Below are positions 7,572 to 14,341 of a stretch of DNA of 22,540 nucleotides, one piece after another. Made by a program: the position numbers and the translations under genes. The stretch comes from CAYLHX01 sp964383675 (GTDB lineage Bacteria; Patescibacteriota; Gracilibacteria; UBA1369; LOWO2-01-FULL-3). Every line of letters begins with the position of its first letter. The stretch's first letter is position 1. Location: assembly GCA_964383675.1 (NCBI GenBank), contig CAYLHX010000023.1:1-22540 (forward strand), written 5' to 3'. Below the pieces are notes generated by a model. That model was not told where the DNA came from. It saw nothing but the letters and a program-made list of their open reading frames with translations, and made no database searches.

Positions 7572-8495
7572 TTAGTAAACCGGCGTACACCAATGTTCGT
7601 ATTTTGGCAGTTCGCAGTTTGAAATTTGATCAAATAGGTTTTGTAATTGTTTGGTGATTTTTCCAAACTTGCCATTGCCGATTTTGCGCTTATCCACTTC
7701 AGATATCCAACTTACTTTGGCTGCAGTGCCACAGAAAAAAACTTCGTCAAAGGTGTAGAGCATTGAGCGGTCGATGTGTTCTTCACGCACCTCCAGATCC
7801 ATTTCCACTTCTAAAATTTCAATGAGAGTTTTCCGAGTTATGCCGCCTAGGTTATTGGCACTGAGTGGTGGCGTATATACAACTCCATCTTTTATGCCAA
7901 AAATATTGGCACCGCTGGCCTCACAAACTTTACCGTCGCGGTTGAGAAAAATTGCCTCATCGTAGCCGTTTTGCACCGCTTCGGTTTTGGCAAGGGCGGA
8001 GTTGGCGTAGGCGCCGGTTATCTTGGCTTTTGAAGAAAGCACGTCATCATCTACCCGGCGCCAGCTTGAAACGCAAACACTTAAACCATCAGTTGTTTTA
8101 AAGTATTCCTTAAGCGGAATCATGTAGACGGCCAAGTCGTCCTCCCCGCTATCGAAACGCGGCGTTAGGGCGGTGCTGGCGGCATAGAGTGTAGGCCGGA
8201 TGTAGATATTTTCTTTGGGTTTGTTTTTTTTCACCAAATCGAGAATGGTTTTTTCAAATTGAGAAGCCGTGAGCTTAAACTGCATGCCCAAGATTTTTGC
8301 AGCTTCACTTAATCTTTTATGATGATCCTGCAGTCGGAAAATGTAGAGGTTCTTTTTTTCGGCATTCCAGTTCCCACGTATACCGGTGAAGCAACCCAAG
8401 CCATACTGAACCACCTTAGCCTGTACAGGAATCACCGCATCTTTGGTCTTGCATATTTTTTTGCGAATGTAGCTGTAAGGATATGTTTGGCTCAT
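7572..8495 (-). CDS. ilvE: Branched-chain amino acid aminotransferase
   Basis: A 307-residue class IV PLP aminotransferase that makes the last step to valine, leucine and isoleucine with glutamate as donor. Visible: VQYGLGCFTGIRG (29-41), the RLQDHHKRLSEAAKILGM segment, IYIRPTLY (97-104), the PLP lysine Lys158 in AKITGAYANSALAK, CEASGANIFG (191-200) with the conserved Glu192, GGITRKTLIEI (217-227) and EVFFCGTAAKVSWI near the C-terminus. These favour a branched-chain transaminase over D-amino acid transaminase or aminodeoxychorismate lyase, as does its place between the thrC fusion and ilvD. It starts 17 bases after the thrC fusion. Confidence 0.94.
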   Translation of the reverse strand: MSQTYPYSYIRKKICKTKDAVIPVQAKVVQYGLGCFTGIRGNWNAEKKNLYIFRLQDHHKRLSEAAKILGMQFKLTASQFEKTILDLVKKNKPKENIYIRPTLYAASTALTPRFDSGEDDLAVYMIPLKEYFKTTDGLSVCVSSWRRVDDDVLSSKAKITGAYANSALAKTEAVQNGYDEAIFLNRDGKVCEASGANIFGIKDGVVYTPPLSANNLGGITRKTLIEILEVEMDLEVREEHIDRSMLYTFDEVFFCGTAAKVSWISEVDKRKIGNGKFGKITKQLQNLFDQISNCELPKYEHWCTPVY

Positions 8496-8512
8496 ATTTT
8501 TGGTTTAGGAAA

Positions 8513-10363
8513 TTACTTTGAGGACTGATTTTTATGATATAGGAAGTTATAACATTTCTCAAAAGCACTGACCGATGCCACAATCACATCGGGTGATGTG
8601 GCCTGTGAAATAATGCGGTTTTCATCTTTATCAACAGCTGTAATAACCACTTTTACCGCCGCTTCAACTCCTCCGGTAAATATTTCAACATTATAATCAA
8701 TCAGACGCACCTTTAACTTATCGTGCCCTTTGATGCTTTGTTTTAGTGCAGTAATTATAGCATCCACCGTACCAACTCCCTTAGCCTGGCCGATTAAAAT
8801 CTTATCACCATAGCGCAGTTTGATTGAAGCCTCCGCCATCTTGTACTTGGAGGTTTTGGTTTCAAAATCAATAATTTCAAGATGTCTTTTCTTCTGGTTG
8901 TATTCATCGATTTGCTCTTCAATAATATTTTGGAGGTCCTGTTTATTTACTATTTTTCCTTTGGTCTCGAAATTTTGAATTTTTTCGCGAACATTTTTAA
9001 GCAGGGTCGGACTCAAGTTAACCGAGAATTCATCCTTGATTATGTGCTTTAGGTCCTTAAGTTCGGGAATGCGTTTCCAAAGGACTTTGCTTTTGTCTTT
9101 GGTTCCCTCAGATTGGATATGATAAAGTTTATATTTTAGATAATTATCGATTTCACCGATGTTTACGTCGATCGTAGGTGGGTCGGGGATCATTTTGACA
9201 GCCGATTTTGGATCTTTCAGACCATTACCCGTAGCAACGCAAACCACCACGTCATCTTTTTTGAAGAAACCCTTGGCAGCCAATGCTTTGACGGCGGTCA
9301 TGGCCAAAGCACCGGAGGGTTCGGCGAAGATTGCCTCTTCTTTGGCCATGGACTGTTCAACATCCAAGGCCTCTTCGTCAGTAACCTGAACGGCGGTTCC
9401 GTGAGATTCCTTTAAGGCGGTAAGTACTTTTTTGCCATCCAAAGGATAACCGGCCGCCACCGCACTACAGATGGTACTGGGTTTTTCCAAAGGCTTTAAC
9501 TGTTTGCTTTTGGAGTTATAAGCTTGAACCACCACATTACAACCATCCGGCTGGACGGCTATAAGCTTTGGCAATTCTTCGATCAATTCCAACTTATGCA
9601 ACTCCTTGAAGCCTTTCCAGATTGCCGCCAAATTGGTCCCACATCCAACCGGACAGACTAAATAGTCGGGAGCTTTCCAGCCAAGCTGTTCGGCTATTTC
9701 ATAGGCCTGAGATTTTTGACCCTCCAGGCGAAAAACATAATCCCCGGCCAGATAAAACCCGTATTTTTGAGACATTTCCACGGCCAGGCGCGCGCAGTCG
9801 GAGTAGGTTCCACGCACCTGGATAATGCGCGCGCCGTATGACAAAGTCTGGGCCAACTTACCAATCGGCGTCCCCTCGGGCACCAAAACATAACAAGGCA
9901 GCTTGGCGATTGAACAGTAGGCGGCAACCGAAGCGGCCATGTTACCGGTTGAAGCCAGACAAACCGCTTTTGCTTTCATTTCCAAAGCTTTAGTCACTTC
10001 AACCAAGGTCCCACGGTCTTTAAAAACTCCCGTCGGATTTGCTCCTTCATTTTTTATGTAAAGATTTTTTATCTTATATTTTTTGGAAAGGTTGATGCAG
10101 TGATGCAAAGGTGTCCCCCCCTCATTTAAACTGACTATCTTTTCGAGATTTATAATCGGATAGAAGGTCAGATATTTAAGGGCAGAAATCGGAGAATTTT
10201 TTAAGGCGTATAAATTCAATCTCTGCTTTAAAAAATCATAATTGTATTCAACATCCAAGGGATCTCCGCATTTCAAACAAGTTGTACAGGTCTGATGTTC
10301 CTCAAACTCCGCATTACAGCTGATACATTTTAAGGTATAGAAATCTTCGTTTACTTTGACCAT
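8513..10363 (-). CDS. thrC: Threonine synthase fused to a LeuA/CimA-type C-terminal regulatory region
   Basis: A 616-residue fusion. Residues 1-400 are a threonine synthase of the archaeal/plant type, which converts O-phosphohomoserine to threonine: N-terminal zinc ribbon Cys13, Cys16, Cys29, Cys32; NPTGVFKDRGT with PLP Lys115; ASTGNMAASVAAY (137-149); FRLEGQKSQAYEIAEQLGW (211-229); VGCGTNL (239-245); EPSGALA (348-354); ATGNGLKDP (377-385). Residues about 436-485 resemble the helical linker of 2-isopropylmalate synthase, and 495-612 its allosteric domain: MAEASIKLRYGD, GQAKGVGTVDAIITALKQ, LIDYNVEIFTGGVEAAVKV, then SPDVIVASVSAFEKCYNFL. The catalytic HMGL barrel is absent. Inferred role: threonine supply controlled by isoleucine or leucine. 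Threonine deaminase is less likely because of the FKDRG and LEGQK motifs. It is the first structural gene of the ilv operon. Confidence 0.9.
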   Translation of the reverse strand: MVKVNEDFYTLKCISCNAEFEEHQTCTTCLKCGDPLDVEYNYDFLKQRLNLYALKNSPISALKYLTFYPIINLEKIVSLNEGGTPLHHCINLSKKYKIKNLYIKNEGANPTGVFKDRGTLVEVTKALEMKAKAVCLASTGNMAASVAAYCSIAKLPCYVLVPEGTPIGKLAQTLSYGARIIQVRGTYSDCARLAVEMSQKYGFYLAGDYVFRLEGQKSQAYEIAEQLGWKAPDYLVCPVGCGTNLAAIWKGFKELHKLELIEELPKLIAVQPDGCNVVVQAYNSKSKQLKPLEKPSTICSAVAAGYPLDGKKVLTALKESHGTAVQVTDEEALDVEQSMAKEEAIFAEPSGALAMTAVKALAAKGFFKKDDVVVCVATGNGLKDPKSAVKMIPDPPTIDVNIGEIDNYLKYKLYHIQSEGTKDKSKVLWKRIPELKDLKHIIKDEFSVNLSPTLLKNVREKIQNFETKGKIVNKQDLQNIIEEQIDEYNQKKRHLEIIDFETKTSKYKMAEASIKLRYGDKILIGQAKGVGTVDAIITALKQSIKGHDKLKVRLIDYNVEIFTGGVEAAVKVVITAVDKDENRIISQATSPDVIVASVSAFEKCYNFLYHKNQSSK

Positions 10364-10380
10364 ATGGATGTTAATTATAT

Positions 10381-10410
10381 AAAAAAATCCTCTTTGGATT
10401 CCCAGAGAGG
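10381..10410 (-). terminator. Attenuator terminator of the ilv operon leader
   Basis: On the minus strand CCTCT-C-TGG, loop GAAT, CCA-A-AGAGG forms an eight-pair hairpin with one C-A mismatch, followed directly by ATTTTTTT. It lies between the leader peptide and thrC, only 17 bases before the thrC start, so it would stop transcription before the operon. Its 5' arm is also the 3' arm of the antiterminator. Confidence 0.85.
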
Positions 10411-10441
10411 CTTCTGACTTACACGAAGTAGTCCCTCCGGG
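10401..10441 (-). promoter_or_regulatory. Antiterminator of the ilv leader
   Basis: On the minus strand CCCGGAGGG (10433-10441) can pair with CTCTCTGGG (10401-10409) over nine continuous pairs, seven Watson-Crick and two G-U. The second arm overlaps the 5' arm of the terminator, so the two structures exclude each other. The first arm begins directly after the TAG of the leader peptide, where a ribosome finishing the peptide would cover it. Confidence 0.78.
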
Positions 10442-10492
10442 CTAGAGGATAATAATGATTACGACTAGAATGATTTGTGTAAGACGCTTCAT
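10442..10492 (-). CDS. Branched-chain-rich leader peptide of the ilv operon
   Basis: A 17-codon frame encodes MKRLTQIILVVIIIIL and a TAG stop. Eleven of 16 residues are Ile (six), Leu (three) or Val (two), including four Ile codons in a row (codons 12-15), and there is one Thr. This is the composition expected of an attenuation leader in which ribosomes stall when charged Ile tRNA is scarce. It lies 21 bases after the -10 box of the operon promoter and has no ribosome binding site, like its neighbours. It plays the role of IlvL or IlvB leader peptides of enterobacteria, but need not be related to them. It is too short for normal gene finders; the support comes from composition, position and the antiterminator that follows it. 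Confidence 0.85.
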   Translation of the reverse strand: MKRLTQIILVVIIIIL

Positions 10493-10513
10493 GAACTTGA
10501 AATTACGCTGCTA

Positions 10514-10541
10514 ATTATAGCAGGCAAAGTTGCCTTGTAAA
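10514..10541 (-). promoter_or_regulatory. Promoter of the ilv operon
   Basis: On the minus strand TTTACA (10536-10541), a 16-base spacer and a perfect TATAAT (10514-10519). The expected transcript starts near 10507, so the leader RNA before thrC is about 145 bases. The promoter lies 15 bases after the stop of the upstream membrane protein gene, with no terminator between. Confidence 0.8.
10522..10535. promoter_or_regulatory. Perfect inverted repeat filling the ilv promoter spacer
   Basis: AGGCAA-AG-TTGCCT is a perfect 6-bp inverted repeat with a two-base centre. It takes up 14 of the 16 bases between the -35 and -10 boxes, the position of a repressor site or of a MerR-type activator site. 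No regulator gene is nearby. The short length leaves chance as an alternative. Confidence 0.4.
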
Positions 10542-10555
10542 GAAATTTTTAAATC

Positions 10556-10981
10556 CTACTCTTCATCAACGTAAAAAAGATTCATTTTCTTCTTCTCTTC
10601 AAAGTTCTCCACAATAACCCCCAGGACGATTCCGGCGCTAGAAACCAAAGTAAGGTAGATTCCGGATCCTACGTCTCCAGAGATCGCTTGTACCGCTCTA
10701 TACATAGTAGTCATATCAATCACGCCAACTATGAAGGCTATGATTCCCAGAATAAGTGAGACCCAAAGTGCTATTCTCTTCACGAATAAAAGCAAAAAGG
10801 CCAAAACGCCTATACTAATGGTAATTAGGCCGTCCCCTTCCAAACCCGCAACACTTACATTATCGGTATATCCCCACGGCAAAAATCCGCTGGCAACCAA
10901 AAGCACTGAAAAAAGCAGCGCAAGTCCGCGCCCTTTGGTAAAAACAACTTCGCTGGTTAGTTTCTTGAGATATTTTTTCAT
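10556..10981 (-). CDS. Small four-helix membrane protein of unknown function
   Basis: A 141-residue protein not recognised as a known family. It has a basic N-terminus (KKYLKK, then TKGRG), and four hydrophobic segments at about residues 18-36, 50-67, 70-90 and 104-124. The loop after the first helix, PWGYTDNVSVAGLEGDG, is followed directly by the second helix, a layout seen in several small uncharacterised bacterial membrane proteins. The C-terminus is charged and cytosolic (EEKKK, then DEE). It lies directly upstream of the ilv promoter on the same strand, so some read-through into the leader is possible. No function is proposed. Confidence 0.7.
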   Translation of the reverse strand: MKKYLKKLTSEVVFTKGRGLALLFSVLLVASGFLPWGYTDNVSVAGLEGDGLITISIGVLAFLLLFVKRIALWVSLILGIIAFIVGVIDMTTMYRAVQAISGDVGSGIYLTLVSSAGIVLGVIVENFEEKKKMNLFYVDEE

Positions 10982-11061
10982 AGTATGAGGTGTAAGGTAG
11001 TTTAAATCTGATTAATCTTATTACTTTTGTTTGCTGAAAACAAGTTTCTTGAAACTTATAT

Positions 11062-11089
11062 TTGCATCTGTGCCTCAATTCGCTATAAT
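11062..11089 (+). promoter_or_regulatory. Promoter of tRNA-Tyr
   Basis: TTGCAT (11062-11067), a 16-base spacer and a perfect TATAAT (11084-11089). The tRNA begins 15 bases after the -10 box. Confidence 0.72.
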
Positions 11090-11104
11090 CCAGCTTGGTC
11101 CTTC

Positions 11105-11189
11105 GGGCGGGTACTAAAGCGGTCAACTAGGGCAGACTGTAAATCTGCTGGCTCAGCCTTCGGGGGTTCGAATCCCTCCCCGCCCACCA
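11105..11189 (+). tRNA. tRNA-Tyr (anticodon GTA)
   Basis: Acceptor arms GGGCGGG and CCCGCCC pair over seven bases, with discriminator A and an encoded CCA (11187-11189). The anticodon arm GCAGA-CTGTAAA-TCTGC gives GTA. A long variable arm (TGGCTCAGCCTTC region) marks a class II tRNA, as expected for bacterial tRNA-Tyr. The 3' end is one base from the stop of the convergent msrB. Confidence 0.96.
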
Positions 11190-11190
11190 T

Positions 11191-11565
11191 CTACTCTTTC
11201 TCAAATTTCAGAGCAGCGGAATTGATACAGTATCTTTTTCCGGTGGGAGCGGGTCCATCATCGAAGATGTGTCCGAGATGTGACTGACAGTTTTTGCAAG
11301 TAACTTCAATTCTTCTCATACCGTGACTTTCATCTTCATGGTAGTCCACGCTATCCGGATTTTTGGGATCGTAGAAGCTGGGCCAACCGGTACCGGATTC
11401 GAATTTAGTCTCGGAGGAAAAAAGAGCATTACCGCAGGCCACGCAATGATACATGCCCTTTTCTTTGTTGTCCCAATACTCACCGCTAAAAGGTTTTTCG
11501 GTGCCTTTGGCGCGACAAATGTAAAATTGCTCGTCGGTTAATTTGTCTTTCCATTGATCGTCCAT
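11191..11565 (-). CDS. msrB: Peptide methionine (R)-S-oxide reductase MsrB
   Basis: A 124-residue single-domain enzyme that reduces methionine-R-sulfoxide in oxidised proteins. The structural zinc site is complete: Cys41-x2-Cys44 and Cys90-x2-Cys93. TKFESGTGWPSFYDP (53-67) and HLGHIFDDGPAPTGKRYCINSAAL (96-119) carry the substrate pocket and the catalytic Cys113. The position often used for the resolving Cys (SGCGWP in many MsrB) is Thr59, so regeneration probably relies on another cysteine, such as Cys17, or directly on thioredoxin. MsrA is not fused or adjacent. It follows the ABC permease by 17 bases and is probably the last gene of the xfp transcript. Confidence 0.96.
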   Translation of the reverse strand: MDDQWKDKLTDEQFYICRAKGTEKPFSGEYWDNKEKGMYHCVACGNALFSSETKFESGTGWPSFYDPKNPDSVDYHEDESHGMRRIEVTCKNCQSHLGHIFDDGPAPTGKRYCINSAALKFEKE

Positions 11566-11582
11566 AGTTGCGAGGGGTTAAT

Positions 11583-12347
11583 TTAAGTCTGCAGTCTCCA
11601 GCCTGAGCGAAGGAGTAAATAACTGGTGATGCCTAAAATCAAGGTGAGTCCGCCAAGCACGCTGAAGCTTAAGAGTAATGAATATTCCTGCACTCCGGTG
11701 AAGCCGTAGCGCAAAAGATTAATCATGTAGACAATCGGATTGAAGCTGGAAATTTGAGCGAAAATCGTTGGCAATGTAGTGATTGGATAAAAAACGCCGC
11801 CCAGAAAAATTAAAGGCATCATCACAAAGTTCATGATAAAGGCCGATTGATCGAAAACCGAGGCCCAGATACCAACTATTATGCCAAGAAACCCAAAAAA
11901 TAAGGCGACTAGAATCGCGGTGGTTAAAATTATGGTAATTGAAGGATAAGTGAAATCTACAAAAAATATTGCAGTAAGATATGTAACTGTGCCAACAATA
12001 ACGCCTCTTAAAACCGCGGACCCAATAAAGGCCAGCAAAAACTCAAGGCTTTTCAAAGGAACAATTAAAAGATCGGTGATGATATTCTGATATTTCATGA
12101 TCATTATTGAAGAAGAGGGATTTTGAAAAGCATTGTTAATAATCCCCATAATGATTAGCCCGGGCACTATAAATTGCAGATAGTTTAAACCCTGCACGTC
12201 ACCTATAGACCTATGCAAAGAAAGTCCGAAAACCATAATAAAAAGTAAATTACTGATTACCGGTGCCAAGATGGTTTGCATCCAGACTTTTAAAAATCGC
12301 TTGTTTTCTCGTTGGAACAGTGTCCAGGTTCCTATGGGGTTACTCAT
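11583..12347 (-). CDS. ABC-2 type transporter permease
   Basis: A 254-residue integral membrane protein with six hydrophobic segments, at about residues 23-45, 58-78, 105-128, 135-160, 168-190 and 225-247. It has the N-terminal amphipathic lead (TLFQRENKRFLKVW) and the pattern 'MNFVMMPLIFLGGVFYPITTLP' plus 'FNPIVYMINLLRYGF' typical of the ABC-2 family, which exports drugs, lipids or polysaccharides. It overlaps the partner ATPase gene by 8 bases, so the two make one exporter, presumably a homodimer of each. It is most like the YadG/YadH and NodI/NodJ class. The substrate cannot be predicted. Confidence 0.9.
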   Translation of the reverse strand: MSNPIGTWTLFQRENKRFLKVWMQTILAPVISNLLFIMVFGLSLHRSIGDVQGLNYLQFIVPGLIIMGIINNAFQNPSSSIMIMKYQNIITDLLIVPLKSLEFLLAFIGSAVLRGVIVGTVTYLTAIFFVDFTYPSITIILTTAILVALFFGFLGIIVGIWASVFDQSAFIMNFVMMPLIFLGGVFYPITTLPTIFAQISSFNPIVYMINLLRYGFTGVQEYSLLLSFSVLGGLTLILGITSYLLLRSGWRLQT

Positions 12348-13257
12348 TTTGTCTGTATGTTAATCCAATAAATACATCTTCCAGATTTTGTCCTTTCAGA
12401 TCGATATCGTTGTAAGGAATTTTTAAAGATTGCAGCGCTTTTAAAGCCTGATTCAATTCGCTGGTCTCAAATTGAATAGTAATTTCGTAGTTATTTTTCT
12501 TTACCGGCTCAAAATCCTTTAATTCAGCCGGTATGGATTTCACTTCATCTGGAAAGCTTATAGTTAAAAGTTTTTTGTTGCCAAAAGACTTTATAAGCTT
12601 TTTGGTACTGTCCATGGCTACCAGTTTTCCTTGATGAATAATGGCGGTTCTTTCACATAAACTTTCAGCCTCTTCAAGGTAATGAGTCGTCAATAAGATG
12701 GTTAATCCTTCTTGATTTAGTTGCCGCATGTATTGCCAGAGATTGTGTCGCAGCTCCACGTCAACGCCGGCGGTCGGTTCGTCCAGAATCAACACTTTGG
12801 GATCATGAACTAAGGCCTTGGCCACCATTAAGCGCCGTTTCATGCCGCCGGAAAGAGCACGGGTGTTGGCGTGTTTTTTGTCCTGTAAGTTAAGTTTTTC
12901 CAGAATGTCATCGATGCGTTTTTGGTTATGGCGGATGCCGAAGTAGCCGGATTGCAAAATTAGAGTTTCGTTAACGGAAAAAAAAGAATCGGCGCTAATT
13001 TCTTGGGGCACAACGCCAAGCGCAAATTTACTTTCTTGTCTTTTTTCATCGATATCGAGTCCACATACCGTAACTTGTCCCGAAGTTTTTTTGGTTGGTC
13101 CGGAAATTATATTAATCATAGTGGATTTTCCGGATCCATTGGGTCCCAGGAGGGCAAAAAACTCTCCCTTATTAACTTCCAGACTAAGTCCCTTTAGGGC
13201 TACCGTACCGTTGGCATAGACCTTGTGCAGATTTTCAACTTTTAAAGCTGTTGGCAT
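12340..13257 (-). CDS. ABC-2 type transporter ATP-binding protein
   Basis: A 305-residue ATPase with Walker A GPNGSGKST (38-46), Q-loop Gln85, signature LSGGM (135-139), Walker B LILDEP (156-161), D-loop AGVD and switch His192 in TTHYLEEAE. After residue 215 comes an extra C-terminal domain, ending NLEDVFIGLTYRQ, typical of the DrrA/CcmA-like exporter ATPases. It starts directly after the stop of the 65-residue gene (no spacer) and overlaps the permease by 8 bases, so it is coupled on both sides. Export of a small hydrophobic compound is the likely role. Confidence 0.94.
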   Translation of the reverse strand: MPTALKVENLHKVYANGTVALKGLSLEVNKGEFFALLGPNGSGKSTMINIISGPTKKTSGQVTVCGLDIDEKRQESKFALGVVPQEISADSFFSVNETLILQSGYFGIRHNQKRIDDILEKLNLQDKKHANTRALSGGMKRRLMVAKALVHDPKVLILDEPTAGVDVELRHNLWQYMRQLNQEGLTILLTTHYLEEAESLCERTAIIHQGKLVAMDSTKKLIKSFGNKKLLTISFPDEVKSIPAELKDFEPVKKNNYEITIQFETSELNQALKALQSLKIPYNDIDLKGQNLEDVFIGLTYRQNE

Positions 13258-13455
13258 TTACTGTAGGTGTTTTTTTAATAATTCGGTTAGTTCGGCAATA
13301 TGTTCTTCTTTATCTACTCTTAATTTTTCCCAGATATTTTTGCAGGCTTCACAGTCGGCGGCGTCGGAGGGATAATTTTTCTGGATGCGCCAGAGGCTTT
13401 TTTGCTCCTGAACAAGTTGCTCCATGATATTATACACATGATTGCTATTAGACAT
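13258..13455 (-). CDS. Small helical protein of unknown function
   Basis: A 65-residue soluble protein, predicted mostly helical, not recognised. It has many Gln, Glu and Lys, a helix around HVYNIMEQLVQEQKSLWRIQ, a turn with DAADCEACKNIW (a Cys-x2-Cys pair) and a C-terminal amphipathic helix KEEHIAELTELLKKHL. The frame is open back to 13503, but the ATG at 13455 is preferred because it avoids overlap with nfo and begins a normal polar N-terminus. The stop touches the start codon of the ABC ATPase. The Cys pair could bind a metal or form a disulfide, but this is only a guess. Confidence 0.65.
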   Translation of the reverse strand: MSNSNHVYNIMEQLVQEQKSLWRIQKNYPSDAADCEACKNIWEKLRVDKEEHIAELTELLKKHLQ

Positions 13456-13474
13456 AGTGTTTGTGGTTAAAAAA

Positions 13475-14341
13475 TTAAAGGGATTTGAAAAGGCCCTTGG
13501 CAATCTCCATATTGGCTTTATCCGGTCCTTGATTGTCGAAGCCCGGGACCTCTAAAAGCCAGGGAATATTGCCGAAAAATTCGTCCCGGGCCAAGTGCTT
13601 GAATGCTTCGAGGCCGATCTCACCTTCCCCAAGATTTTCATGACGATCCTTCTGGCAATCGTAGGGTACTTTTGAGTCGTTAACATGAAGCACAATAATA
13701 TTTTTCAGGCCAAAACTTTTTTCACAATCGTCTTTAAATCTTTTGAGCTCTTCAGGCGAAAATTTTTCCAAAACTCCGGCGGCAAAAATGTGGGCGGTAT
13801 CGATGCAGACCTTGATTCTGGTACGTCCTTCCTCTGATTTGCTGGATTGCTTATACACTGCGCCTATTTCAGCGGCTGTGAGCCCGATTTTATTGCCACC
13901 TCCGGCAGAGTTTTCCATAATGAGTTTAGCTTTCCCGGGAACTTGCTTAAGGACCGTAAGCATGCCTTCCGCTACCCTCTTATAAGACTCTTCGGCCGTA
14001 CTGCCTTTATAAGAGCCAATGTGATAAATCAATCCTTCCGCCTTTAGAAGTTCGGCGATTTGCAGGTGCGCCGCCAGATTTTGAATGGATTTTTCATAAA
14101 GCTCCGGATCAGGCGTTCCGAGATTCACCAAATAACTGGCATGCAAAAAAACCGGTCCAAGCTTAGAACGTTTTTGTTCCTCATGATACTTTTCCAAGAT
14201 TTTTTCTTCAGGCATTTTGGCATTCCATTGTCTTGGTGAAGCCCCAAAGATTTGTATTCCTTGGGCGCCGATGGCCTCGGCATTTTGGAAACATTTGTAA
14301 AGTCCTCCGGCAGTTGAGACGTGAGCTCCTAGGTTTGGCAT
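13475..14341 (-). CDS. nfo: Endonuclease IV (AP endonuclease)
   Basis: A 288-residue TIM-barrel enzyme with three zinc ions that cuts DNA at abasic sites in base excision repair. Family motifs are seen in order: GAHVSTAGG (5-13), HASYLVNL (67-74), YHIGSYKG, ENSAGGGNKIG, CIDTAHIFAAG, LHVNDSKVPYDCQKDRHENLGEGEIG and EVPGFDNQGPDKAN. All the usual His, Asp and Glu metal ligands appear to be present. The length matches E. coli Nfo (285). Its start overlaps the end of the MGMT-like gene by 13 bases, which puts two DNA damage functions in one coupled pair. Confidence 0.97.
   Translation of the reverse strand: MPNLGAHVSTAGGLYKCFQNAEAIGAQGIQIFGASPRQWNAKMPEEKILEKYHEEQKRSKLGPVFLHASYLVNLGTPDPELYEKSIQNLAAHLQIAELLKAEGLIYHIGSYKGSTAEESYKRVAEGMLTVLKQVPGKAKLIMENSAGGGNKIGLTAAEIGAVYKQSSKSEEGRTRIKVCIDTAHIFAAGVLEKFSPEELKRFKDDCEKSFGLKNIIVLHVNDSKVPYDCQKDRHENLGEGEIGLEAFKHLARDEFFGNIPWLLEVPGFDNQGPDKANMEIAKGLFKSL

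Noticed and set aside
9622..9927. Open frames of 67 and 77 codons on both strands inside thrC
   Set aside because: They lie fully inside the threonine synthase domain and are out-of-frame shadows with no motif.
8513..10363. Threonine deaminase (IlvA) identity for the PLP part
   Set aside because: The zinc ribbon, NPTGVFKDRG, LEGQK and TGNGLKDP motifs are those of threonine synthase.
10374..10379. A second TATAAT 10 bases before thrC, which could give a leaderless promoter past the attenuator
   Set aside because: No acceptable -35 box: the region at the right distance is GGAATC inside the terminator hairpin. The A+T-rich terminator tail explains the match.
13456..13503. Longer 81-residue start of the small protein
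   Set aside because: It would overlap the end of nfo and add a phenylalanine-rich lead unlike the rest of the protein.
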